DNA of 64,000 nt, from contig NZ_CP027942.1 in assembly GCF_005484985.1 (NCBI RefSeq), forward strand, positions 186,001-250,000, read 5' to 3'. This DNA comes from Agrococcus sp. SGAir0287. Lineage in GTDB: Bacteria; Actinomycetota; Actinomycetes; Actinomycetales; Microbacteriaceae. A program made the position numbers and the translations under genes. Positions 51,015-59,993 of this stretch are shown one piece after another. The notes under the pieces were generated by a model. The model was given only the letters and a program-made list of their open reading frames with translations, was not told where the DNA came from and searched no databases. Every line of letters starts with the position of its first letter. The first letter of the stretch is position 1.

Positions 51015-51731
51015 TCAGCCGACGCCGGCGACGCCCAGCAGCGAGCCGATGCCGTAGGTCACGGCGAGGGCGATGCCGCCGCCGACGACGACGCGCACCG
51101 TGGCCCGCTGCCATGGCGCACGACCGAGGCGCGCGCCGAGCGCGCCCGTGACGCCGAGCGCGACGAGCACCACCGCGATCGCGACCCACACGCGCACGTC
51201 GACGGGCGCGAGCAGGATCGCCGCGAGTGGCAGGATGCCGCCCACGGAGAAGGCAAGGAAGGATGCGGCGGCCGCCTGCCACGGGCTCGTCACGGTCTCC
51301 TCGTCGATGCCGAGCTCCATCGAGAGATGCGCCTGCAGGGCGTCGTGCTCGGTCTGCCGCGTCGCGACGAGCGTCGCGGTCTCGTGGTCGAGGCCGCGCT
51401 GCTCCCAGAGGCCCACGAGCTCGGCGAGCTCGCCCTCCGGGTCCTCCTCCAGCTCGCGCCGCTCGAGCGCGATGAGGGCGCGCTCGCTGTCGCGCTGCGA
51501 CGACACCGACACGTACTCGCCGAGCGCCATCGAGATCGCACCGCCGACGAGCGCGGCAGCCCCCGCCGTCACGAGCGGGCCCGTCTGCGTCGTGACGCCC
51601 GCGACGCCCACGAGCACCGCCGCGACCGACACGATCCCGTCGTTCGCGCCCAGCACGCCCGCGCGCAGCCAGTTGAGCCTGCCCAGCACGCCCTCGTCAT
51701 GCGGCTCGTGCCGCGCATCCGTCTCGCCCAT
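51015..51731 (-). CDS. VIT1/CCC1 family iron/manganese transporter
   Basis: 238 aa. Family start NWLRAGVLGANDGIVSVAAVLVGVAG with the conserved Asp-Gly, then GAISMALGEYVSVSSQRDSERALI, a cytosolic helical bundle rich in Glu (ALERRELEEDPEGELAELVGLWEQRGLDHETATLVATRQTEHDAL), and three more helices (FLAFSVGGILPLAAILLAP). These proteins export or sequester Fe2+/Mn2+. Together with TerC at 4938 it would give two metal-efflux routes in one window. Start ATG 51731. Confidence 0.92.
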   Translation of the reverse strand: MGETDARHEPHDEGVLGRLNWLRAGVLGANDGIVSVAAVLVGVAGVTTQTGPLVTAGAAALVGGAISMALGEYVSVSSQRDSERALIALERRELEEDPEGELAELVGLWEQRGLDHETATLVATRQTEHDALQAHLSMELGIDEETVTSPWQAAAASFLAFSVGGILPLAAILLAPVDVRVWVAIAVVLVALGVTGALGARLGRAPWQRATVRVVVGGGIALAVTYGIGSLLGVAGVG

Positions 51732-51795
51732 GCCGCGATCCTGGCATCTCGGTCGCGCGGTGGAGCGCGACGCGACAGCCGGCGGCGCCGGGCCG

Positions 51796-52062
51796 CTACC
51801 AGACCGTGCCGCCGCCGATCGAGATGCCGCCCCACGTGAGCGCGATGAAGATCGCGGCGAAGACGACCGGCGCGATGCCCGCGCCGCCGCGCGCGAGGCC
51901 CTTGAGCAGGCCGATGACGGCGAACACCGCGGCGACGAGCGAGAGGCCGCCGCCGAGGATGAGGCCGATGAAAAGCGGGATGGGCATGAGCAGCAGCCCT
52001 GCGAGCCCGGTCCAGAAGGCGATCCAGGCCGCGGCGTTGGAACGGCGACGAGTCGTGGTCAT
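51796..52062 (-). CDS. small membrane protein, DUF4190-like
   Basis: 88 aa from ATG 52062, with RBS GGAGGC six bases upstream. MTTTRRRSNAAAWIAFWTG opens a cytosolic end, then two to three membrane helices (LLLMPIPLFIGLILGGGLSLVAAVFAVIGLLKGLARG and IAPVVFAAIFIALTWGGI). Resembles DUF4190-type small actinobacterial membrane proteins. Function unknown; 64 bp downstream of the VIT1 start on the same strand, so it could share its promoter. Confidence 0.65.
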   Translation of the reverse strand: MTTTRRRSNAAAWIAFWTGLAGLLLMPIPLFIGLILGGGLSLVAAVFAVIGLLKGLARGGAGIAPVVFAAIFIALTWGGISIGGGTVW

Positions 52063-52226
52063 GCCTCCATCGTCGGCCGCGAACCTTGGCCGGAGCCTGG
52101 GATCCGGGGCCGGTTCGCGCAGGGCGGAGCCGGAAGCGTCCACGGGATCGACCGACCCAGTGGGCTCGCCTGCGTCGCCTCGAGTGCGGGCGATCCCGCC
52201 CGCGCCACCCGAGCGAAGGAGCCCGC

Positions 52227-52256
52227 ATGCCCATCGACGACGACGGGTGCTTCTGA
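52227..52256 (+). CDS. 9-codon ORF with good ribosome binding site
   Basis: AAGGAG sits 6 nt before ATG 52227; the product would be MPIDDDGCF. It lies in the gap between a small membrane-protein gene and the convergent end of the GPP34 gene. Possibly a short peptide, leader or chance frame; nothing else supports it. Confidence 0.2.
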   Translation: MPIDDDGCF

Positions 52257-52264
52257 GCCGAGGG

Positions 52265-52975
52265 TCAGCTCGACGTCGCGGTGACGATCGGCACCGTCGT
52301 CGCGACCATCATCGCCACCTGCATCGCCTCGATGGCCTTGCGCACGACCTCGCTCGACCACGATCCGCGCGCGAGGTCGTCGGCGCGAGCCCGCAGCGCC
52401 GTCGCGTCGAGGTCGGCGAAGACCTTCGGCAGCGCCTTCGCGCCGTGCAGGATCGCGAGCGCGGCGACGAGCCGCTCGTCGGCGGGCGTCGGCTGCCCGT
52501 CCTGCAGCAGCGCCCGCGCGCGGGCCTGCATCGCGTCCTCGCGCTCGGTGCGGGCGCCGCGCTCCCACCGCTCGGACCACGCGATGCCGAGCCAGCGCGT
52601 CTCCGCGTGCGTCAACGCCCCCTCGGCCACGAGCTCGCCGAGCAGCTCGGCGCGCAGCCGCGACGCGACCGAGCGCGAGCCGCCCCATCCCACGACCCGC
52701 GCGAGCGCATCCGAGGACTTCCGCCCCTCGGCGTGCTCGACGAACGCCTCGAGCTCGGGCTCGACGACCGACGTCGACGCCACGAACCGGCCGGGCTTCG
52801 TGCCGCCCGGCTCGCCCTCCTCGGCGAGGCGCAGGCGGCCGCGCACGACGAGCTCGGCGAGGCCGGCGCCGCCGAGGGTCTGCAGCAGCGTGGTCGAGTC
52901 GAGCACGGGCTTGCCCGTCTCGTCGTCGAGGGCGAGCAGGAGCACGGTCTCGGGGATGGTCGCCTGGATGTCCAT
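52265..52975 (-). CDS. GPP34 (Golgi phosphoprotein 3-like) domain protein
   Basis: 236 aa. GPP34 pattern: ETVLLLALDDETGKPVLDSTTLLQTLGGAGLAELVVRGRLRL at the start, LGELVAEGALTHAETRWLGIAWSERWERGARTEREDAMQARARALLQDGQPTPADERLVAALAILHGAKALPKVF in the second half. Eukaryotic GOLPH3 binds phosphoinositides; bacterial homologues, common in actinobacteria, have no proven function. ATG 52975. Divergent from the phosphate transporter by about 230 bp. Confidence 0.88.
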   Translation of the reverse strand: MDIQATIPETVLLLALDDETGKPVLDSTTLLQTLGGAGLAELVVRGRLRLAEEGEPGGTKPGRFVASTSVVEPELEAFVEHAEGRKSSDALARVVGWGGSRSVASRLRAELLGELVAEGALTHAETRWLGIAWSERWERGARTEREDAMQARARALLQDGQPTPADERLVAALAILHGAKALPKVFADLDATALRARADDLARGSWSSEVVRKAIEAMQVAMMVATTVPIVTATSS

Positions 52976-53174
52976 GCCGCGACGCTACGCACGCGCGCTG
53001 GACGGCGCATCCATCGCGGGACGGACGCCGATCGACGGATGCGGGCGCTGCGACCGCGGCCCCGGCGAGCACGTGCGCGCGGGACGCGGCCCCTGCGCGT
53101 CCGCCTGCCGACCCTCCCTCGGCTGGTCCCAGCCCTCCGATGGCCAGCCGATCCGTCGCCTCAGGTCGACAGAC

Positions 53175-53192
53175 GGTGAACGGATGGTGAAT
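53175..53192 (+). promoter_or_regulatory. PHO-box-like direct repeat
   Basis: GGTGAAC, GGAT, GGTGAAT is an 11-bp direct repeat, the reverse complement of the GTTCACC-N4 repeat bound by Streptomyces PhoP. It lies 12 bp before the ATG of the phosphate transporter, suggesting PhoR-PhoP control, probably repression because it overlaps the translation start region. Confidence 0.65.
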
Positions 53193-53203
53193 GATCGAGG
53201 TCG

Positions 53204-54459
<1,256 letters not shown>

Positions 54460-54460
<1 letters not shown>

Positions 54461-54684
54461 TGTTCGACCTCTCCGCCCTGCTCGTCTCCATCGTCGCGGT
54501 GCTCACGGTCGGGCTGCTGCTCGGCGCCGGCATCCCCACGATCTACGCGCTCGGCGCGCGCCAGCTCGAGCAGTCAGCGCCGCGCAACCGCGTGCTCGGC
54601 TGGACGGCGATGGGCGTGTGCGTGCTGCTCGCCGCGATGGGCATCGTGCTCATCGTCTTCGGCAAGGCGCTCTTCGGCATCTGA
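54460..54684 (+). CDS. small membrane protein cotranscribed with PiT
   Basis: 74 aa. ATG 54460 overlaps the PiT stop (TGATG). Two membrane helices: MFDLSALLVSIVAVLTVGLLLGAGIPTIYALGARQL and GWTAMGVCVLLAAMGIVLIVFGKALFGI. Similar small partners follow PiT genes in other actinobacteria. Could be an accessory subunit; function unknown. Confidence 0.75.
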
Positions 54685-54707
54685 CGACGCCCTCGTCGCC
54701 GCGGTTC

Positions 54708-54816
54708 CGAGGTACCCGTCTCGCAGCGAGGTACCCATCTCGCGTTGCGAGGTACGCACCTCGTCGCGAGGTACTGCGATCGGCGTACCTGCGCGCGAGA
54801 TGCGTACCTCGCAACG
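54708..54816. repeat. 19-21 bp tandem array with CGAGGTAC units and inverted copies
   Basis: CGAGGTAC starts units at 54708, 54727, 54748 and 54767 (periods 19, 21, 19). Two inverted copies follow with GCGTACCT at 54783 and GCGTACCTCG at 54802. CGTTGCGAGGTACGCA (54743-54758) is the exact complement of TGCGTACCTCGCAACG (54801-54816), a 16-bp stem with a 42-nt loop. Sequence differs from the arrays at 21.8 and 36.7 kb, but the plan (about 20-bp direct units, then inverted end) is alike. Confidence 0.75.
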
Positions 54817-54871
54817 AAGGCGCCGAGGCAAGCGGCTGCCGCGAGCCGCATGGATGCGGGATGCTGAGAGC

Positions 54872-55462
54872 ATGACCTCCGCGCTCCACATCACGGGCGA
54901 CGACGCCGCCGATCGCCTGCTCTCCGACGACCCGTTCGCGCTGCTCACCGGCATGCTGCTCGACCAGCAGATCACGATGGAGACGGCGTTCGCCGGACCC
55001 GCGAAGCTCCACGATCGCCTCGGCGACCTCGACCCGCAGCGCATCGCCGGCATGGACGCCGACGCGTTCGCCGAGGTCATGGCCGAGAAGCCCGCCGTGC
55101 ACCGCTTCCCCGGCTCGATGGCGACGCGCGTGCAGGACCTCGCGCGGGCGATCGTGGACGAGTGGGATGGCGACGCCGCCGCGATCTGGACGCGCGGGGC
55201 ACCCGACGGGGCCGAGGTGCTGCGCCGCCTCAAGGCGCTGCCCGGGTTCGGCGACCAGAAGGCGCGCATCTTCCTCGCGCTGCTCGGCAAGCAGCGCGGC
55301 TTCGACGGCGCGGGGTGGCGGGATGCCGCGGGCGCCTACGGCGAGGAGGGCGCGTACCGCTCGGTCGCCGACATCGTCGACGCCGACTCGCTGCAGCGCG
55401 TCCGCGCCACGAAGCAGGCCGCCAAGGCGGCGGCGAAGGCCGCCAAGGCGTCGAGGGCGTGA
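54872..55462 (+). CDS. HhH-GPD-type base excision DNA repair protein
   Basis: 196 aa. Helix-hairpin-helix: GMLLDQQITMETAFAGPAKLHDRLGDLDPQRIAGMDADAF, then VLRRLKALPGFGDQKARIFLALLGKQRGF with the HhH glycine pattern (LPGFGDQKA). The catalytic Asp position after the HhH is in the segment GFDGAGWRDAAGAY. C-terminal Ala/Lys-rich tail. Related to actinobacterial HhH-GPD glycosylase-like proteins, likely DNA lesion recognition. GATGCT 6 nt before ATG suggests leaderless start. Overlaps the next gene (GTGA). Confidence 0.85.
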   Translation: MTSALHITGDDAADRLLSDDPFALLTGMLLDQQITMETAFAGPAKLHDRLGDLDPQRIAGMDADAFAEVMAEKPAVHRFPGSMATRVQDLARAIVDEWDGDAAAIWTRGAPDGAEVLRRLKALPGFGDQKARIFLALLGKQRGFDGAGWRDAAGAYGEEGAYRSVADIVDADSLQRVRATKQAAKAAAKAAKASRA

Positions 55463-57147
55463 GGGGCCACGACCGAGCGGCCGCCGACCCCGCGGCCGCC
55501 CCGTCGACCGTCGTGCCCCTCGTTCCCGCACCGCACTCCGGGGAGGCGGCGACGGTGGGCGCCGACGAGGCCATCGTCGTGCCGCATCCCGCATCGGCGC
55601 CCTCGATGGTCATCCTCCCCGGGCGCCACCACCTGCTCACGCGCTTCCAGGTGCGCGCGCTGCGGCGCATCCTCACCGGAGAGGAGCGCGACGAGGACGG
55701 CGTGCCGATCGCCATGGCGCCGCACACCGTCGTCGTCTGGGCCGTGACGAGCGCCAACCAGTCGTCGACGCGCCGCAACCCCTTCCCCGGCAACCGGCGC
55801 GAGGCGGCGATCGAGATCCTCGCGCACGTCGAGCGCATCCCCTCGGTCGTCGTGCCCGTCGTCGACGTGCCGCCGACCGATCGGTTCGCCGAGCTCACGC
55901 TCAAGGCGATCGAGCACGCCACGGCGTCGCGCCTCGTGCCGACGCCGCAGACGGCGATCGTCGCGTGCTCGACGGAGGCGGTCGCGGCGATGTACCGCGC
56001 GCTCGGCTACCGCATCGCGCCGCTCGAGGCCGCATCCGACGCCCGGCCCCCGTGGTCGCACCTCGACGAGCTCGCGACGTCGCGGCCCGGCGACGACCGC
56101 TGGCGGCGCGGCGTGCATCCCGCGAGCCTCGACGTCGTCGATCGCTACGGCCTCGACGAGCTCGCGCGGATGGTCGCGGCCGATCCCGTCGTGGGCGACG
56201 AGGGCGGGCTCACGGACACCCGCGACTACCGCTCGTACATGCGCTCGTTCGAGTCGGCGGCGCCGCGCAAGTGGGCGCAGGCGCGGCCGTTCGTCGTGCC
56301 GGGTCGCATCGTCGACGTCGGATGCGCGACGGGCGGCATGCTCGAGCTCGCCGCGCGCGAGCCGGCGCTCGCGGAGTCCGACCTCATCGGCATCGAGGTC
56401 GCGGCGCCGCTGTTCGCCGAATGCGTGCACAAGCTCTCGCAGGGGGTCTTCGAGAACCCGAGCACGTACTTCTACCGGCGCAACATCATGGCGGGCCCGC
56501 TCTTCCCCGACCGGTCGATCGCGACGACGCTGACGTTCGCGCTCACGCACGAGATCGTCTCCTACGGCGACGGCATCCCATCGCTCGAGCGCTTCGCACG
56601 GACGATCGCGGCGCAGACGCAGCCGGGCGGCGTGTGGATCAACTCCGACGTCTGCGGCCCCGCCGAGCTCGACCGACGGGTGCTGCTGCGCTTCGCCGAC
56701 GGCGACGTGCGCACGCCGGCCCAGCACCTGCAGGGATCGAACGAGGAGGTCGCGGCGGTGCTGGATGCGCTGCCCGTGGGCTCGCGCGTCGCGCAGTTCG
56801 CGCAGGACTTCCGCGCCGCATCCGGCAGCCCGTGGCCGTACGAGGTCGTCGACGAGCGCACGATCGCCCTCGCCCAGGGCGACGCGATGGAGCTCATGAC
56901 GAAGGTGCACTACACGGGCAACTGGCTCTCGGAGATGCACGAGCGCTTCTGCGCGCTGTCGTGGTCGGACTGGGTGGCGCTCGTCGAGGATGCGGGCCTC
57001 GAGGTCGACGAGCGATCGGGCCCGTGGCGCAACGAGTGGATGGTCGAGCACCGCTTCGACCCCGACGCCACGCTGCTCGACTCGTCGGGCGACCCCGTCC
57101 CCTGGCCCGACACCCACGTGCTGCTGGTCGCCCGCCGCCCCCACTGA
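55459..57147 (+). CDS. NadM-like nucleotidyltransferase domain fused to SAM methyltransferase
   Basis: 562 aa from GTG 55459, coupled to the HhH-GPD gene. Residues about 50-190 resemble NadM/cytidylyltransferase domains: MVILPGRHHLLTRFQVRAL in place of the GRFQPxHxGH motif, and VTSANQSSTRRNPFPGNRREAAIEIL matching the GSAQ-SHT-NPFTAGER segment. The HxGH pair is lost (T-R-F-Q), so transfer activity is doubtful. Residues about 255-562 are a class I methyltransferase with motif I IVDVGCATGGMLELA (285-297). Substrate unknown; possibly a nucleotide- or tRNA-linked compound. Confidence 0.75.
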   Translation: MRGHDRAAADPAAAPSTVVPLVPAPHSGEAATVGADEAIVVPHPASAPSMVILPGRHHLLTRFQVRALRRILTGEERDEDGVPIAMAPHTVVVWAVTSANQSSTRRNPFPGNRREAAIEILAHVERIPSVVVPVVDVPPTDRFAELTLKAIEHATASRLVPTPQTAIVACSTEAVAAMYRALGYRIAPLEAASDARPPWSHLDELATSRPGDDRWRRGVHPASLDVVDRYGLDELARMVAADPVVGDEGGLTDTRDYRSYMRSFESAAPRKWAQARPFVVPGRIVDVGCATGGMLELAAREPALAESDLIGIEVAAPLFAECVHKLSQGVFENPSTYFYRRNIMAGPLFPDRSIATTLTFALTHEIVSYGDGIPSLERFARTIAAQTQPGGVWINSDVCGPAELDRRVLLRFADGDVRTPAQHLQGSNEEVAAVLDALPVGSRVAQFAQDFRAASGSPWPYEVVDERTIALAQGDAMELMTKVHYTGNWLSEMHERFCALSWSDWVALVEDAGLEVDERSGPWRNEWMVEHRFDPDATLLDSSGDPVPWPDTHVLLVARRPH

Positions 57148-57150
57148 GTC

Positions 57151-57212
57151 GCAGATGTGAGGTTTTCGGCCCTTTGTGAGGTCAGAAAGGGCCGAAAACC
57201 TGAGATCTCTGC
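57151..57212. terminator. long AT-richer convergent terminator
   Basis: AGGTTTTCGGCCCTTT (57160-57175) pairs exactly with AAAGGGCCGAAAACCT (57186-57201) around a 10-nt loop; outer GCAGA/TCTGC extend it. It separates the methyltransferase and NUDIX genes and offers a U run on both strands. Confidence 0.85.
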
Positions 57213-57230
57213 GGAGCCTGGGGGCGCGAG

Positions 57231-57920
57231 TCAGGACTCCGCGCGGACGAGCGGGGGATGCAGCGTGTCGACCGGGCCGCGGCGGAACAGGCGGGCGGGG
57301 CGACCCGCACCCTCGGCGACCGTGGCGCCCGTGGGCTCGACGAAGCCCGGCGTGCCGGTGACCTTGCGGTGGAAGTTCCGCGGGTCGATCGGCATGCCCC
57401 ACACCGCCTCGTAGACCGCGCGCAGCTGCGCGACCGTGAACTCCGGCGGGCAGAACGCCGTCGCGAGCGACGAGTACTCGAGCTTCGCGCGGGCGCGCTC
57501 GAGGCCGTCGGCGACGATCTCGGCGTGGTCGAAGGCGAGGGGCACGTCGCCCGCGCGCACCGCATCCATGGGCCACCAGCGCGCGCCCGCGGCGTCGGAT
57601 CCGGCGGCCGGCTCGCCGAGATCCGGGGCGAGGGCGAGCCACGCGACGCTCACGACGCGTCCCCGCGGGTCGCGCCCGGGGGCGCCGTAGGTGCGCAGCT
57701 GCTCGAGGTGGATGCCCTCGCGCATGCCCGTCTCCTCGGCGAGCTCGCGGTCGGCGGCGTCGGCGAGGTCCTCGTCGGGCAGCACGAACCCGCCCGGCAG
57801 CGCCCACGTGCCGGCGAACGGCGCGATGCCGCGCTCGACGAGCAGCACGTGCAGCGCGCGCTCGCGGATGGTGAGCACGACGAGGTCGACGGCGACGCTC
57901 GTGATCGGCAGGGAGTCCAC
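57231..57920 (-). CDS. NUDIX hydrolase with NrtR-like C-terminal winged helix
   Basis: 229 aa. The Nudix box is complete: GFVLPDEDLADAADRELAEETG fits G-x5-E-x7-REUxEExGU. After it, EYSSLATAFCPPEFTVAQLRAVYEAVWGMPIDPRNFHRKV and the end PARLFRRGPV match the winged-helix part of NrtR-type regulators (Nudix-related transcriptional regulators of NAD synthesis that sense ADP-ribose). With catalytic residues kept, it could be enzyme, regulator or both. Divergent from the SPFH/NAD-kinase-like operon, with two palindromes between them. Confidence 0.88.
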   Translation of the reverse strand: MDSLPITSVAVDLVVLTIRERALHVLLVERGIAPFAGTWALPGGFVLPDEDLADAADRELAEETGMREGIHLEQLRTYGAPGRDPRGRVVSVAWLALAPDLGEPAAGSDAAGARWWPMDAVRAGDVPLAFDHAEIVADGLERARAKLEYSSLATAFCPPEFTVAQLRAVYEAVWGMPIDPRNFHRKVTGTPGFVEPTGATVAEGAGRPARLFRRGPVDTLHPPLVRAES

Positions 57921-57938
57921 GGCGGCAGCCTAGCGATC

Positions 57939-57990
57939 TCGTCACCTTGACGACAATCGGCTGGAGAGTTATCGTCGTGGTGACGACAAT
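57939..57990. promoter_or_regulatory. twin palindromic operators over a sigma-A promoter
   Basis: Operator 1 TCGTCA, CCT, TGACGA then CAAT (57939-57957) and operator 2 TCGTCG, TGG, TGACGA then CAAT (57972-57990) are 33 bp apart. A promoter for the SPFH operon reads -35 TTGACG (57947-57952), 17-nt spacer, -10 TATCGT (57970-57975), so operator 1 covers the -35 and operator 2 the -10. The divergent NrtR-like protein is the obvious candidate to bind. Confidence 0.75.
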
Positions 57991-58006
57991 CACGAAGGAG
58001 GATGTC

Positions 58007-59035
58007 ATGGCCACCATCACCCGCATCCCGTTCCTGCGGCACTGCAGCACCGGGCCGACCGCCTACGCGGAGCACCGCGCGAAGGGCCTCGTGCAGCACG
58101 CCGGCGCCGGGCAGGCGTTCTGGTTCCGCGCGATCGACGCGACGATCAGCGAGGTGCCGCTCGACGATCGCGAGCTGCCGGTGCTCGTGACGCTGCGCAC
58201 GGCCGACCTGCAGCAGCTCACGGCCCCCGCGACCGTGACCTTCCGCGTCGCCGATCCCGAGCTCGCCGCGCGGCGCATCGACTTCTCCATCGACCTCGCC
58301 TCGGGCGCATGGCTCGAGCAGCCGCTCGAGACGATCGCCGCGATGCTGCACGGCGCGACGGCCGCCGCCGTCGTCGCCCTGCTGGCGCCCGAGTCGCTCG
58401 AGCAGGCGCTGCGCGCGGATCCGACGGCGCTCGGCGGTCGGGTCACCGATGCGCTGCGCGGCGACGCGCGCATCGCCGACGTCGGGCTCGAGGTCGTCGG
58501 CGTGCGCTTCGGGCTCCTGCGCCCCGAGCCCGACGTCGAGCGCGCCATGCAGACTCCCGCGCGCGAGCGCATCCAGGAGGACGCCGACAAGGCGACCTTC
58601 GCCCGCCGCGCCCTCGCCGTCGAGCGCGAGGCCGCGATCGGCGAGAACGAGCTGGCGAACCAGATCGAGCTCGCGCGGCGGCAGGAGGACCTCATCGCCA
58701 GGCGCGGGGCCAACGCGCGCCGGGAGGCGGAGGAGGCGGCGGCCGCGGGGGCGATCGCGGCGGATGCGGACGCGGCGAAGGTGCGCACGGTCGCGGAGGC
58801 CAGGGCCGACGCCGATCGCGCCCTCGGCGAGGCGAAGGCCGCCGCGGAGCGCGCGCGGCTCGACGCCTACCGCGACGTCGCCCCCGAGGTGCTCACGGCG
58901 CTCGCGCTGCAGCAGCTCGCGGCGAACCTGCCGAGCATCGAGCGGCTCACGGTGACGCCGGACCTGCTCACCGACGTGCTCGGCGGGCTGCTGGGCGGCG
59001 GGGCCGCTCCGGCCGCCGCGACGACGGGGCGCTGA
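58007..59035 (+). CDS. SPFH (band-7/flotillin-like) domain protein
   Basis: 342 aa without a clear membrane helix. Residues about 1-180 form an SPFH domain (TAYAEHRAKGLVQHAGAGQAFWFRAIDATISEVPLDDRELPVLVTLRTADLQQL, RVTDALRGDARIADVGLEVVGVRFGLLRPEPDVERAM), residues 185-300 an Ala/Glu-rich coiled coil as in flotillins, and a C-terminal Gly-rich end (LGGLLGGGAAP). Such proteins build ring or cage-like scaffolds at membranes. RBS AAGGAG. One base separates it from the NAD-kinase-like gene; both depend on the twin-operator promoter. Confidence 0.85.
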   Translation: MATITRIPFLRHCSTGPTAYAEHRAKGLVQHAGAGQAFWFRAIDATISEVPLDDRELPVLVTLRTADLQQLTAPATVTFRVADPELAARRIDFSIDLASGAWLEQPLETIAAMLHGATAAAVVALLAPESLEQALRADPTALGGRVTDALRGDARIADVGLEVVGVRFGLLRPEPDVERAMQTPARERIQEDADKATFARRALAVEREAAIGENELANQIELARRQEDLIARRGANARREAEEAAAAGAIAADADAAKVRTVAEARADADRALGEAKAAAERARLDAYRDVAPEVLTALALQQLAANLPSIERLTVTPDLLTDVLGGLLGGGAAPAAATTGR

Positions 59036-59036
59036 G

Positions 59037-59924
59037 ATGCCCGCCCCTCGCGTCGTCGTCGTGCGCCGCGCGACCGAGCGCGACGAGCTCGTCGCCGCGC
59101 ACGGCACGATCGGGCAGGCGGGCTTCTTCCTGCAGACCCGCGGCCAGTCCCTCGAGCCGGTCGAGCAGCGGCACGCGGCCACGACCGCCGCCCTCGACGC
59201 CGTCGCCGCCGCGATCCCCGCCGACTGGCGGCGCGCATCCGTCGAGCGCGCCGAGCTCGCCCGCTTCGTCTTCGAGCCCGCCGACGTCGTCGTGGTCGTG
59301 GGGCAGGACGGTCTCGTCGCGAACGTCGCGAAGTACCTCGCGAGCCAGCCCGTCGTCGGCATCGATCCGCTGCCGGGTGCCAACGCGGGCGTGCTCGTGC
59401 CGCACGCGCCCGCGGATGCGGCGCGCCTCATCCGCGCCGCAGCGGCCGGCGAGGCGGCGTTCGACGAGCGCACGATGGTCGAGGTGCGCACCGACGACGG
59501 GCAGTCGCTCGTCGCGCTCAACGAGGTCTTCGTCGGCCAGCCCGGCCATCAGTCGGCGCGCTACGCGCTCGAGGCGGGGGGCCGCGTGGAGCGGCAGTCG
59601 TCGTCGGGCGTCATCGTCTCGAGCGGCACGGGGGCGAGCGGCTGGTGCCGGTCGATCGCCCGCATCCAGGCGCCCGGGCTCGCGCTGCCTCGCCCGACCG
59701 AGCGCGCGCTCGCGTGGTTCGCCCGCGAGCCGTGGCCGAGCCCGTCGACGGGGGCGGACCTCGTGGCCGGGCGCCTGGCGGAGGAGGCGGTGCTCGCGCT
59801 GCGCGTCGAGTCGGATGCCCTCGTGGCGTTCGGCGACGGCATCGAAGCCGACCGACTCGCCCTCGCGTGGGGGCAGCGCGTGGAGGTGCGCGTCGCATCC
59901 CGCACGCTGCGCACGGTGCGCTGA
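59037..59924 (+). CDS. NAD-kinase-like protein
   Basis: 295 aa, NadK size. Diacylglycerol/NAD-kinase fold: VVVVVGQDGLVANVAKYLASQPVVGIDPLPG in place of the GGDGT loop (Asp kept, second Gly now Gln), LNEVFVG for the NE/D motif, and SGVIVSSGTGASGWCRS where NadK has STPTGSTAY. The C-terminal part FGDGIEADRLALAWGQRVEV resembles the usual end of NadK beta repeats. It may phosphorylate NAD or a related nucleotide, or act as a binding scaffold. Coupled to the SPFH gene and divergent from an NrtR-like NUDIX gene, which links it to NAD/ADP-ribose. Confidence 0.8.
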   Translation: MPAPRVVVVRRATERDELVAAHGTIGQAGFFLQTRGQSLEPVEQRHAATTAALDAVAAAIPADWRRASVERAELARFVFEPADVVVVVGQDGLVANVAKYLASQPVVGIDPLPGANAGVLVPHAPADAARLIRAAAAGEAAFDERTMVEVRTDDGQSLVALNEVFVGQPGHQSARYALEAGGRVERQSSSGVIVSSGTGASGWCRSIARIQAPGLALPRPTERALAWFAREPWPSPSTGADLVAGRLAEEAVLALRVESDALVAFGDGIEADRLALAWGQRVEVRVASRTLRTVR

Positions 59925-59993
59925 CCGACGCCCGACCGGCCGCGAACCTCGCTCGTCTGGACGGGATGCATAAGGATGTTATACAATGGACGC

